Positions 36,948 through 45,013 of a stretch of 64,000 nucleotides of DNA are shown here, in pieces (position 1 is the stretch's first letter; each line of letters starts with the position of its first letter). A program made the translations under genes and the position numbers. The DNA comes from Bradyrhizobium sp. dw_411 (GTDB lineage: Bacteria > Pseudomonadota > Alphaproteobacteria > Rhizobiales > Xanthobacteraceae). The DNA lies in NCBI RefSeq assembly GCF_018449695.1, contig NZ_JAAVUY010000004.1, positions 124,001-188,000 of the forward strand, given 5' to 3'. Below the pieces are notes generated by a model. The model was not told where the DNA came from and ran no database searches. It was given only the letters and a program-made list of their open reading frames with translations.

Positions 36948-38354
36948 TCAGCGGCCGTCAGGTGCGCGAACACCAAACCAGCTATCGCGCACCTGATGAT
37001 AGTGCACGCTCGGATCATAGACGGTGGTGGCAAGGTTGAGCACCTGCGGTGACAACCGTCCGACCGAATTCAAGACCGCATAGGACGCGACCACGCGATC
37101 ATGCTGCGCCGTCACCAGAGCGACACGGGCGTTGACCAGCGCCTGCTGGGCGTTGAGCACGTCGAGTGTGGTTCGCTGTCCCGCCTTGGCTTCTTCGCGC
37201 ACGCCGTTAAGCGCGATCTCCGACGCCGTCACCTGCGACTGAGCCGAGGCCACCTGCGCCCTGCCCGCCACCAATTGGCCCCATGCCGTCACCGTGTTGG
37301 CGCGGGTCTGGTCGCGGGTTTGTTCGAGCACCAGACGCTGTTGCGCCAGGGTTTCCTTGGATTGGCGGATCAGCGAGTACTCGGCGCCGCCCTGATAGAC
37401 CGGGACCGAAAGCTGCGCGATCGCCGAGGCGCCGAAGGAGCGGTAGACCGTCATGGTCTGTTCGTAGGATTGCTGCACCGCCGCCTGCACCGTCACCGTC
37501 GGCAACAGCGCGCCTTCGGCGACCTTGACCTGCAGGAAGTTGACGTCGATGCCGAACATCGCCGCCGTCACGCTCGGGTTCTGGACCAGGCTGAGTTCGA
37601 CAGCACCGGGCAGCGTGCCCGGCAGGAAGCGATCCACCGGCGAGCCCGGCGCCAATGCTTCGGGCTCGTTGCCGATGATGCGGCGGAAGTTCGAGCGTGT
37701 GGTCGTCAGGTTTGATTCGGCAGTCAGTTGCTGCGTCTTGCCGGCGGCAAGCTGCGCTTCCGATTGCGCGACGTCGGTGCGCGTCACTTCGCCGACGTTG
37801 AAACGATCGCGGGTCTGTTTCAACGTCTGTTCGAGAACGCGGGTATTGCTTTTCTGAACCTCGACGATCGCGGCATCGCGCAGATAGTCCATGTAGATGG
37901 TCGCGGCCGAGAGCAACACCGACTGTTCGAGCACGCGCAGAGCTTCGCGCGCGCCGGATACCTGACTTTCCGCGGCACGGGTCTTGTTGCCGGTCTGACC
38001 ACCGTTGTAGAGCGTCTGGCTGACGTTCAGGCTGGCGCTGCGCGGTGGGTCAACGCCGTGGATCTCGGTCCGGACGAGTTGGGTGGCCGTGCCGCCCTGA
38101 GTGGAATTCGTATCGGTGTATTGGGTACCGGCACTGGCCGTGAGGTTGACCTTCGGGCGATAGCCCGACAGCGCCTGCGGCACGTTTTCGTCGGTAGACC
38201 TGACACTCGCCCGCTGCGCATTGAGCTGCGGATTGTTTTGATAGGCGCGCACCAGCGCAGCCTCGATAGTGTCGGCCAGAGCCGGCGCCGGACCCGTATA
38301 CATTAACAGAAGGACCGCAGCCGCAGCTCCGGTAAAAACCTTCACACCATTCAT
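36948..38354 (-). CDS. tolC: TolC-family outer-membrane efflux channel
   Basis: A 468-residue outer-membrane trimeric channel for type I secretion and RND efflux. A signal peptide (VFTGAAAAVLLLMYTGPAPALA) precedes the mature start DTIEAALVRAYQNNPQLNAQRA. Two structural repeats are visible, each with a barrel strand and long coiled helices (EALRVLEQSVLLSAATIYMDYLRD; LAQQRLVLEQTRDQTRANTVTAW). YNGGQTGNKTRAAESQV and YQGGAEYSLIRQSKE are the duplicated family signatures. The gene stands alone, as is usual for a TolC that serves several pumps. No terminator is obvious. Confidence 0.93.
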   Translation of the reverse strand: MNGVKVFTGAAAAVLLLMYTGPAPALADTIEAALVRAYQNNPQLNAQRASVRSTDENVPQALSGYRPKVNLTASAGTQYTDTNSTQGGTATQLVRTEIHGVDPPRSASLNVSQTLYNGGQTGNKTRAAESQVSGAREALRVLEQSVLLSAATIYMDYLRDAAIVEVQKSNTRVLEQTLKQTRDRFNVGEVTRTDVAQSEAQLAAGKTQQLTAESNLTTTRSNFRRIIGNEPEALAPGSPVDRFLPGTLPGAVELSLVQNPSVTAAMFGIDVNFLQVKVAEGALLPTVTVQAAVQQSYEQTMTVYRSFGASAIAQLSVPVYQGGAEYSLIRQSKETLAQQRLVLEQTRDQTRANTVTAWGQLVAGRAQVASAQSQVTASEIALNGVREEAKAGQRTTLDVLNAQQALVNARVALVTAQHDRVVASYAVLNSVGRLSPQVLNLATTVYDPSVHYHQVRDSWFGVRAPDGR

Positions 38355-38562
38355 CCCCGGTCATCCATTCATGCAACAGGCCCGACTCAAGCGGCGCTCA
38401 AATCAGGGCGATGCGTAGTTCCACGCCAACATCCGTACATACCTTATGCCGCGCGCAAGCGGTAAGGAACCCCTGGAGGTGCAACGCAGTAGGAAAGTCT
38501 TAACGTGGGGCATCTCGGCCACACTTTTGATTCGGAAACGGAATTTGGAGGGCCGGCAGGCG

Positions 38563-39228
38563 CTAAAAAACAAAAGCCGCAGGCCGCTCAAGACCCGGCA
38601 AGACCGGAACGGCGGCATCAAACAGCGCCCGGCTCCCGAAATCGTCATGGGAGTGCGTCACAATGGTAGCCCGTTGCGGCTGGGTCATGGCAAAAACCCC
38701 GAGCAGGCGGCCCCCCTCCTTGAGCTGCCGGTAGAGCCCTTCCGGCACGATTTCGGTCGCCCCGTTGAGAACGATCACATCATAGGGAGCATTGGCCGAA
38801 TCACCCTCGGCCGCCGAGGCGGCACGGACCGTCACATTGCCAAGCCCGAGCTCGGCGAAGGCGTCCCTGGCTTTTGCCACCAGCGATGGGTCGCTTTCGG
38901 TGGCAGTGACTTTCCCGGCCAGTTTTGCAATCACCGCGGCCGAATAACCGGATGCACAACCGACCACCAGCACATTGTCGGTGTCCTTGATCTCGGCGGT
39001 CTGCAGCATTTTCGCCGTCACGACCGGCTTGATCAGGAAGCGTTTCGCCGCTCCGCCCTCGCTGACATCGAGATCGAGATCGAGATAGGCCAGCGCGCGC
39101 TGATTCTGGGGAACAAAGGCTTCGCGCGGCACCGCCAGCATCGCATCGATAATCCTGATATCGGTGACGTCGCTGGGACGGACCTGACCATCGACCATTT
39201 TCTGACGCGCGGTCGAAAAACCGGACAT
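38563..39228 (-). CDS. Protein-L-isoaspartate O-methyltransferase family protein
   Basis: A 221-residue SAM-dependent methyltransferase of the PCMT family. Motifs are ARQKMVDGQVRPSDVTD near the N-terminus, VPREAFVP, the SAM motif DNVLVVGCASGYSAAVIAKL and PYDVIVLNGATEIVP. I chose ATG 39228 because homologues start at xxFxTARQKMVDGQVRP, over the open frame to 39306. The usual IGTGSGY SAM loop reads VGCASGY, and the second-site residues differ from true Pcm, so repair activity is not certain. The last codons run through gcttttgttttttag, a T-rich tract that may double as a terminator for this gene upstream of tolC. Confidence 0.83.
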   Translation of the reverse strand: MSGFSTARQKMVDGQVRPSDVTDIRIIDAMLAVPREAFVPQNQRALAYLDLDLDVSEGGAAKRFLIKPVVTAKMLQTAEIKDTDNVLVVGCASGYSAAVIAKLAGKVTATESDPSLVAKARDAFAELGLGNVTVRAASAAEGDSANAPYDVIVLNGATEIVPEGLYRQLKEGGRLLGVFAMTQPQRATIVTHSHDDFGSRALFDAAVPVLPGLERPAAFVF

Positions 39229-39385
39229 TGGGAACCCCAGGAGAAAGCGCGGAGAGGCCGCGGGATGGAACGAGAACCGGGCCATCTTTGATACAAGGTT
39301 CGCCAAAACGCAACACGGCGGTGGCCCAAGCTTGGGAGCCCGCGACCGGCGTATCCTTCGTCACATGATTGATGTGGATAGCGGC

Positions 39386-39565
39386 CTATTCGATCGTAAC
39401 GACGAGGCGCCCGATCAGTCTTGCGACTTCGTCCAGATCCTCGGAATCATGTTCCGCAACGGCTTGCGCCAGCCGAACCAGGCATTCGTCATCACTCAAG
39501 GCCGGGATGTCGCTGGGTACGATCGACGGCACAGGCCTGAGGAGAACGGTCTGGGTGTCGGACAT
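39386..39565 (-). CDS. Small conserved-looking protein of unknown function
   Basis: A 59-residue frame from ATG 39565 to TAG 39386. A strong ribosome-binding site (agaggtga, 8 bases before the ATG) supports translation. The protein has an N-terminal SDTQTVLLRPVPSIVP and an acidic helix (LSDDECLVRLAQAVAEHDSEDLDEVARLIGRL), and contains no membrane segment. I recognise no family. It precedes the Pcm-like gene by 157 bases on the same strand. Confidence 0.6.
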   Translation of the reverse strand: MSDTQTVLLRPVPSIVPSDIPALSDDECLVRLAQAVAEHDSEDLDEVARLIGRLVVTIE

Positions 39566-39813
39566 GGAATCACCTCTCGTAAAACCGGGGCATGCCTGAA
39601 CTTCATCGGCAAATCGGTCTTTTTAGCGCTCGGTTCGTGGCGCGAAAGCGTGACCGGATCACGACTTCCGGATCGCCAAAGCCGTCGTAAACCGATGTGA
39701 CGCCACGACTATCCGGCTTATCTGAATGTCGCCGCGTTCCGGCCTATTTCGTCCTTTGCAACGCCCGGAGGCTTTGTTATACGCTGCCGCGTGCGAACCA
39801 TCGGTTTGCCTAT

Positions 39814-39888
39814 TCCTCGGTAGCTCAGCGGTAGAGCATTCGACTGTTAATCGAATGGTCGCTGGTTCGAATCCAGCCCGGGGAGCCA
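39814..39888 (+). tRNA. tRNA-Asn (anticodon GTT)
   Basis: A complete 75-base cloverleaf. The acceptor stem tcctcgg pairs with ccgggga, with discriminator g and encoded cca at 39886-39888. The D-arm is gctcagcggtagagc. The anticodon arm is ttcgactgttaatcgaa with GTT in the loop. The T-arm is gctggttcgaatccagc. Its 3' 42 bases (39847-39888) are also the antisense end of the large serine recombinase gene, suggesting the element integrated here. Confidence 0.97.
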
Positions 39889-41520
39889 TTTCGGTACAAA
39901 ACTGCGAACTTCTGACCGTACAGTTTCCACTCCATGCTTTCCCTCGGATGCTACGAGCGTCTGAAGGAGTTGGAGGGTAGAGCCGCGGATCACGATTCGA
40001 TCGGATCCCACCTCCGCCCGCCCTACGATCTTTTGGAGGTGGCTCCTGCGGAAGGTTCCATCCTCGCGTCGCAACCCCTCCCTCGCGAGCCGAGCAAAAT
40101 GGGCCAAGGCCTCGGGGGTGATCTCGGCAGCCCTGGTATCCCTGCCCTCCGCCCGTTCAATATCGGCACGAGCCCCATCCCTGATGCGCTTGAGCTCCGT
40201 GATTCTGCCTTTCAGGTTTGGGTCATTCAAATCGGCCAGACCGTTCTCGATCGCCTCGTAAAGGCGTGTCAGCTTTGCATCAGCGTCGCCAGCCTGGCGC
40301 TTCAGTTCCGCAATGCGGGTCTTCTCCTTATCCGCATGAGCCTGCCGCATTTGGAACAAACCACCCAAGGCCTTCTGAAGCCGTGTGGGCTCCAGCAGGC
40401 GCCGTTCAACGTGGTCAACAATGAGCCCGTCCAATTCCGCCATCGGGATCGTCCGACCCTTACAGCCTGTTCTCCCCTGCCGGGCTGCCGTGCAGCAGGT
40501 GTAGTAGCGGTACTCCTTGCCTTTGCCGGAGGTTCGCAGTGTCATCGCACCGCCGCAGTCGGCACAGAAGACGACGCCGCCGAGAAGTGTTGGAGCGTTC
40601 ACAAATCGTGGTGCCTTTAGCTGGGGCGCTCGCGACTTGAGCATCCCCTGAACTTCCTCGAACTCTGCCGTTTCGATGATTGGTGGGACCAGGACTTCGA
40701 CAACGTCCGCCGGGTTCTTTTTGACACCCTTCCGCTTTCCGCTGACGTTGAAACGGTGAAGCCCGATGTAGGTTGTTCGGGTGAGCAGTTCGTGGATAGC
40801 GCCGACACCCCAACGCCCTCCCGTCTGCGTACGTTGACCACGGTCGTTCAAGTAACCGGCGATCTGCCGGACGCCCATCGGCCCGTCGCCGTCGCCCAGC
40901 CGCGCAAGCCGGAAGATCAGGCGAACCGTTTCAACCTGGGTCGGGTCAGGCTCGATCTTTTTCTTTGTCCGGGCGCCGCGCATCTCGACCGCGACCACTT
41001 TATAGCCGAAGGGTGGTCGCGAGCCATTCCAGTAGCCTTGGCGTGCGTTCTCCTTCATCGCCCGGAGCGTGTGCTTCGCATTCTCCTTCGACTGGTATTC
41101 GTCAAATAGCGCCATGATCTGCCGCATCATCACGCTCATCGGATCGTCCCCCAATTCTTGCGTGATCGACGTCAGCCTGACACCATTTTTGGCCAGCCGG
41201 CGTACATAGAATTCGAGCTGAAACTGGTCGCGGAAGAAGCGCGAGAACGAATGAACGATAATGACGTCGAATGGCGACGGCCGCAGAGACGCCTCGTCCA
41301 TCATTCGTTGGAAAGCGGCCCGCTTGTCGTCAGTTGCCGTTGCACCAGGCTCCACGAATTCTGCGATCACCTCGATGCCACGCGCCGCGCAATAGGCCCG
41401 AAGTTGACGACGCTGGTCGGGAATTGAGAGATCTTGCTCGGCTTGGCGGCCCGTCGAGACGCGAAGATAAAGTGCTGCACGTCCCAAGACGGCCGAGGTG
41501 GAGGCCGCATTGGCATTCAT
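39847..41520 (-). CDS. Large serine recombinase (site-specific integrase)
   Basis: A 557-residue large serine recombinase. The N-terminal resolvase domain has the nucleophile Ser in AALYLRVSTGRQ (Ser about 22), then IVHSFSRFFRDQ and the helix QIMALFDEYQSKENAKHT. The recombinase domain follows (GYWNGSRPPFGYKVV; GVRQIAGYLNDRG), a zinc ribbon (CADCGGAMTL...CCTAARQGRTGCKGR) and a coiled-coil (about 385-450). The ATG at 41520 has gggagg upstream. The last 14 codons (ending PGLDSNQRPFD) are the complement of the tRNA-Asn 3' half. This suggests a mobile element integrated at this tRNA, with the recombinase at one boundary. Confidence 0.95.
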   Translation of the reverse strand: MNANAASTSAVLGRAALYLRVSTGRQAEQDLSIPDQRRQLRAYCAARGIEVIAEFVEPGATATDDKRAAFQRMMDEASLRPSPFDVIIVHSFSRFFRDQFQLEFYVRRLAKNGVRLTSITQELGDDPMSVMMRQIMALFDEYQSKENAKHTLRAMKENARQGYWNGSRPPFGYKVVAVEMRGARTKKKIEPDPTQVETVRLIFRLARLGDGDGPMGVRQIAGYLNDRGQRTQTGGRWGVGAIHELLTRTTYIGLHRFNVSGKRKGVKKNPADVVEVLVPPIIETAEFEEVQGMLKSRAPQLKAPRFVNAPTLLGGVVFCADCGGAMTLRTSGKGKEYRYYTCCTAARQGRTGCKGRTIPMAELDGLIVDHVERRLLEPTRLQKALGGLFQMRQAHADKEKTRIAELKRQAGDADAKLTRLYEAIENGLADLNDPNLKGRITELKRIRDGARADIERAEGRDTRAAEITPEALAHFARLAREGLRREDGTFRRSHLQKIVGRAEVGSDRIVIRGSTLQLLQTLVASEGKHGVETVRSEVRSFVPKWLPGLDSNQRPFD

Positions 41521-41541
41521 GCGAGGCCTCCCTTGGAACGA

Positions 41542-41787
41542 TTACTTCTTAAAGCCGAGGATTTCGTCCAATTCGTCGCCGAAGTAGAGTTCGTATAGCT
41601 CAAGCTCTTCAACATAGACCGGCACTTCCTCTGGCCAGTCATCGACAATCTGCGGCGCCCATTTTTGCCTTCCCCGGCGCGAAATTCGCTCGCGCGACGG
41701 TGGCTCTTCAATCCGTACAGCGCAAAAATCAAAATCGTCGGCTTTACTGTCCTGTGGCGCGAGAAATGGTGTGACCTTTCGGGACAT
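41542..41787 (-). CDS. Small acidic protein upstream of the recombinase
   Basis: An 81-residue frame starting at ATG 41787 (MSRKVTPFLA), or 87 from TTG 41805. The N-terminal half is basic and Arg-rich (SRERISRRGRQKWAPQ). The C-terminus is very acidic (VYVEELELYELYFGDELDEILGF). It lies 21 bases upstream of the recombinase start on the same strand, so the two are likely co-transcribed. I recognise no family. A directionality factor or DNA-binding partner for the recombinase is one possibility, suggested by position only. Confidence 0.6.
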   Translation of the reverse strand: MSRKVTPFLAPQDSKADDFDFCAVRIEEPPSRERISRRGRQKWAPQIVDDWPEEVPVYVEELELYELYFGDELDEILGFKK

Positions 41788-41993
41788 GCCGCCATTCTTG
41801 CGCAATATCCTCGATATTCCAAAGCATTACCTCCATATGTTAATGTGGGAGATTGGATAGCCCCGCGCATGGGCGGCGGCCGTCGTGCAGAAAGGACGGC
41901 GGCGGCGTAGTGCAAATACGCGCGCTTTTCGGTGCAAACACCGTTTAATGGGGGATGTCGCTGCCTCTAAAGGCACTGGCGAGGTGGGCGGCA

Positions 41994-42299
41994 TCACGCG
42001 GCCCTAAGCGGACGGGCGCGCTTGATCCGCTCGCGCTCCTTGGGACTATGCATCGCCTCCCAAAGGTCGCTGCGCCGCTGCACGTTCAGCCAGAAGTCCG
42101 GGCTATTACCGAAAACCCGTGCCAAGATGAGAGCCGTCGATGCGGTCACATTCCGACGCCCATTGCACAGCTCATTGACGTGCTTGCGTTGCACGCCCAT
42201 CGCCTCGGCGAGAGCCGTCTGGGTCAACCCCAAAGGCTGCATAAATTCTTCCACCAAAATCTCACCGACTGTGATCGGCTTGCGCTTTGTCATCAGCAT
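41994..42299 (-). CDS. higA: HigA-family antitoxin
   Basis: A 101-residue XRE-type antitoxin. The HTH is visible as GLTQTALAEAMGVQRKHVNELCNGRRNVTASTALILARVFG in order, preceded by ITVGEILVEEFMQPLG. The tail (SPDFWLNVQRRSDLWEA) is typical of the HigA/VapI family. It lies 12 bases after the HigB gene on the same strand, in the toxin-first order of higBA. It should bind the palindrome upstream of higB and neutralise the toxin. Confidence 0.93.
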   Translation of the reverse strand: MLMTKRKPITVGEILVEEFMQPLGLTQTALAEAMGVQRKHVNELCNGRRNVTASTALILARVFGNSPDFWLNVQRRSDLWEAMHSPKERERIKRARPLRAA

Positions 42300-42311
42300 G
42301 TTTGCCTCGCC

Positions 42312-42608
42312 TTACCTGTAGCTATGATCATCCAGATAGACGCCATCTGCCTCACCTCGGCCGCTGTCCCATCGGAAGACCAGCCGCCATTGTTTGTTGA
42401 CGCGGATCGAATGGAACCCCGCCAGATTGCCGCGCAGCTTTTCAAAGTGGTTGCTTGGCGGCACGCGCAAATCCTGATCGGTCGCGGCGTCGTCAATCAT
42501 CTGCAGCTTCCGAAAGAGTCGGCTTTCGAGATCGGGCGGGATATTTCGAGAGCGGATATCCTCAACGAAAAAGGCGCGCAGCCATTCGTCCTGAAAGCTC
42601 ACGATCAT
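42312..42608 (-). CDS. higB: HigB-family toxin (RelE-like)
   Basis: A 98-residue mRNA interferase acting on ribosome-bound mRNA. Motifs are FQDEWLRAFFVEDIRS, FRKLQMIDDAAT, FEKLRGNLAGFHSIRVN and WRLVFRWDSGRG, with the basic residues that HigB/RelE uses for catalysis. The C-terminus reads VYLDDHSYR, as in HigB. I chose ATG 42608 (MIVSFQ) over the frame to 42650, which would run through the operator. It is the first gene of the higBA operon. Confidence 0.92.
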   Translation of the reverse strand: MIVSFQDEWLRAFFVEDIRSRNIPPDLESRLFRKLQMIDDAATDQDLRVPPSNHFEKLRGNLAGFHSIRVNKQWRLVFRWDSGRGEADGVYLDDHSYR

Positions 42609-42628
42609 ACCACAACTCCGCGCGAGTA

Positions 42629-42657
42629 TATGTACCACTCTATGGTACATCGTGCAA
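42629..42657 (-). promoter_or_regulatory. higBA promoter with palindromic operator
   Basis: The perfect inverted repeat tgtacca-ctcta-tggtaca lies at 42631-42649. On the minus strand a -35 TTGCAC (42652-42657) and -10 TACATA (42629-42634) are spaced by 17 bases. The operator covers the spacer and the -10, ideal for HigA autorepression. The transcript start would be about 15 bases before higB. Confidence 0.8.
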
Positions 42658-42752
42658 TAGTTTTGACCTAAAATAGCGACGGACCCTAGGCGAAATGGCG
42701 TAGGGAGACGCTCCCCCTAACCGCGATCTGAGAAGCAACCGACGTTGAACTT

Positions 42753-43724
42753 TCAGCGTCGATCAGTCCCCGACGAAGTCACCCTCCAGCGTCCGCTCTT
42801 TTCTAGGGTCAGGGCCGGATCTCCGACGCGGATGCGCTCGCCGAGAAAGTCGATGAAGGCCCGCACACGGGCTGGCAGCGGCCCACCCTGTCCCAGGTAG
42901 ACCGCGTGGATGTCTTCCCGGTCACCAGGATTGAACTCTTCCAGCACTGGCACGAGCCGCCCCGCCTCGATGTCCTGTCCGATGTGGAACAGCGCCAGCC
43001 GCGCGATTCCGATGCCGCCGAGCGTGAGAAGCTTTGCCGCCTCGCCGTCGCTGGCGCGCGCAATTGGCGGTGCGGAAATCGCCTCGGTCCCCTGCCCGCT
43101 GCGGAACGGCCAACCGCCGATGGTGCGAAAGAAGGTCCAGCCGATGCCCTTGTGATGCACAAGATCGTCGGGACGCTGCGGCGTGCCGTGCCGCGCGAGA
43201 TAATCCGGCGAGGCGACGACTGCCATGCGGCTGGTCCCGAGCTTGCGCAGACGCAGGCGGGATTCTCGCAGCGGTCCGACGCGGATGGCGATGTCGGCGC
43301 GCTCCTGAAGCAGATCGACGACGGTATCGGAGAGAACAATATCCAGGGTGACTCCCGGATGCTGCTCCAGAAAGGCCGGCACCAGCGGCATCACATGGAG
43401 CAGTCCGAACGGGATATTGCTGTTGATCCTGAGGTGCCCCCGAGGTGAAGCGCCGGCGGCTGCCTCGTGCTCCGCTTCATCCATATCTGCCAGCACCCGC
43501 ACTGCGCGGTCGTAGAAGATCTGCCCTTCCGGCGTGAGCTGGAGTTTGCGCGTCGACCGATTGATCAGCCGAGCATTGAGCCGCATCTCCAGCCGCGACA
43601 CCAGCTTGCTCACGCCGGACGGTGTGAGCCGAAATTCGCGAGCCGCCGCGGTAAAGCCGCCCAGATCGACCACCCGGACAAAGACCTCCATCTCGGCGGC
43701 GCGATTGGTATCAAGGCGAGGCAT
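42753..43724 (-). CDS. LysR-family transcriptional regulator
   Basis: A 323-residue LysR regulator. The N-terminal winged HTH reads VVDLGGFTAAAREFRLTPSGVSKLVSRLEMRLNARLINRSTRKLQLT in order, and the substrate-binding domain contains LRINSNIPFGLLHVMPLVPAF and ADIAIRVGPL. This resembles the CrgA/YafC subgroup, often placed beside exporters or reductases. It is divergent from an MFS gene (99-base gap), its probable target. Two GTGAATT repeats lie in that gap. The effector is not known. Confidence 0.92.
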   Translation of the reverse strand: MPRLDTNRAAEMEVFVRVVDLGGFTAAAREFRLTPSGVSKLVSRLEMRLNARLINRSTRKLQLTPEGQIFYDRAVRVLADMDEAEHEAAAGASPRGHLRINSNIPFGLLHVMPLVPAFLEQHPGVTLDIVLSDTVVDLLQERADIAIRVGPLRESRLRLRKLGTSRMAVVASPDYLARHGTPQRPDDLVHHKGIGWTFFRTIGGWPFRSGQGTEAISAPPIARASDGEAAKLLTLGGIGIARLALFHIGQDIEAGRLVPVLEEFNPGDREDIHAVYLGQGGPLPARVRAFIDFLGERIRVGDPALTLEKSGRWRVTSSGTDRR

Positions 43725-43725
43725 T

Positions 43726-43754
43726 GTGAATTCATCTCATAAATCAAGTGAATT
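43726..43754. promoter_or_regulatory. Possible LysR operator: GTGAATT direct repeats
   Basis: Two copies of gtgaatt (43726-43732 and 43748-43754) are 22 bases apart, two helical turns, inside the divergent LysR/MFS promoter. The first is within a tgaattca palindrome. Direct proof of binding is absent. Confidence 0.35.
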
Positions 43755-43823
43755 GTCGCGCTCTAATTCCTCTTGTTGCGATGCGCCATGTTCGGTCGAC
43801 CGCCATCACTAGGAAATCCAAAC

Positions 43824-44993
43824 ATGCCCGTCGCCGTCCTCGCCCTCACCGCCGGTGCTTTCGGCATCGGCACCACCGAATTCATCATCATGGGCCTGCT
43901 GTTGCAGGTCGCTGCCGATATGCACGTCTCGGTCTCGACCGCTGGTCTGCTGATCTCGGGCTATGCGCTTGGGGTGTTCGTCGGCGCCCCGATCCTGACC
44001 CTCGCGACACGCCAAATGCCGCGCAAGGCGGTGTTGCTGGCGCTGATGGCGATCTTCACACTCGGCAACGCCGCTTGCGCGTTGGCGCCGGACTACGGAA
44101 CGCTGATGGCGGCGCGCGTGCTCACCTCACTCGCGCATGGCACGTTCTTCGGCGTCGGATCCGTGGTGGCGACCGGACTCGTGGCGGCGGACAAGCGCGC
44201 CTCGGCGATCGCCACCATGTTCGTCGGACTTACGGTCGCCACGCTGCTTGGGGTGCCGTTTGGCGCCTGGTTCGGGTTGCTGTTCGGCTGGCGCACCGCG
44301 TTCTGGGCCGTGGCGGCCATCGGCGTGATGGCATTCGTCGTGCTCCTGCTGTTCGTGCCAAATCATGTCGGGCGCGACGAGAAGACCTCGCCGTTACGCG
44401 AAGAACTGGCGGTGCTGGCCCGGCCGCAGGTACAACTCGGCCTCGCCATTACGGTGCTCGGCTTTGCCGGCCTGTTCACGATCTTCACTTACATCCAACC
44501 GATCCTGACCCGGGTGACCGGCTTTTCCGATGCGGCCGTATCCCCGATCCTGCTGGTGTTTGGCGCTGGCCTGTCGATCGGCAATATCGCCGGCGGGAGA
44601 TTCGCGGACCGGGGCCTCGCCCGTGCGCTGGTCGGCACAATCGCCAGCCTCGCAATCGTGCTCGCGGTGCTGGCACCCGTGCTCTCGATCAAGATCCCGA
44701 CCGTGCTGCTGATCGGGCTGCTCGGCGTCGCCGCCTTCGCCACTGTCGCGCCGCTCCAGCTTCGCGTGCTCGAGAAGGCAGGCGCCGCCGGCCAGAACCT
44801 CGCCTCCAGCCTCAACATTGCGGCCTTCAACCTCGGCAATGCGCTCGGCGCCTGGGCCGGCGGTCTCACCATCGATCACGGACCCGGTCTCGCCGCGTTG
44901 CCGCTGGTCGCAGCGGCGATCACCGCGCTCGGATTGATCCTGGCGCTTTGGAGCCTGCGCCTCGACCAAAAGCTCGTGCCGGCAGTCGGATAA
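43824..44993 (+). CDS. MFS transporter (AraJ/DHA1-type)
   Basis: A 389-residue 12-helix major facilitator of the DHA1 drug/sugar efflux type. The opening helix LALTAGAFGIGTTEFIIMGLL and GYALGVFVGAPILT are characteristic of the AraJ/YdhP group. The motif after helix 2 reads LATRQMPRKAVLL. I chose ATG 43824 with aggaaat (43811-43817) upstream. An aldo/keto reductase follows 20 bases later, probably co-transcribed. The exported compound is not known. Confidence 0.9.
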   Translation: MPVAVLALTAGAFGIGTTEFIIMGLLLQVAADMHVSVSTAGLLISGYALGVFVGAPILTLATRQMPRKAVLLALMAIFTLGNAACALAPDYGTLMAARVLTSLAHGTFFGVGSVVATGLVAADKRASAIATMFVGLTVATLLGVPFGAWFGLLFGWRTAFWAVAAIGVMAFVVLLLFVPNHVGRDEKTSPLREELAVLARPQVQLGLAITVLGFAGLFTIFTYIQPILTRVTGFSDAAVSPILLVFGAGLSIGNIAGGRFADRGLARALVGTIASLAIVLAVLAPVLSIKIPTVLLIGLLGVAAFATVAPLQLRVLEKAGAAGQNLASSLNIAAFNLGNALGAWAGGLTIDHGPGLAALPLVAAAITALGLILALWSLRLDQKLVPAVG

Positions 44994-45013
44994 GAGATAG
45001 AGGGAGAAGAACC

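Noticed and set aside
36805..36996. 63-residue plus-strand frame between popZ and tolC
   Set aside because: Low-complexity sequence, no ribosome-binding site and no similarity.
39856..39892. Second copy of the tRNA-Asn 3' end (attR) elsewhere in the window
   Set aside because: I looked for ggttcgaatccagc on both strands to the right of the recombinase and did not see another copy; it may lie outside the window.
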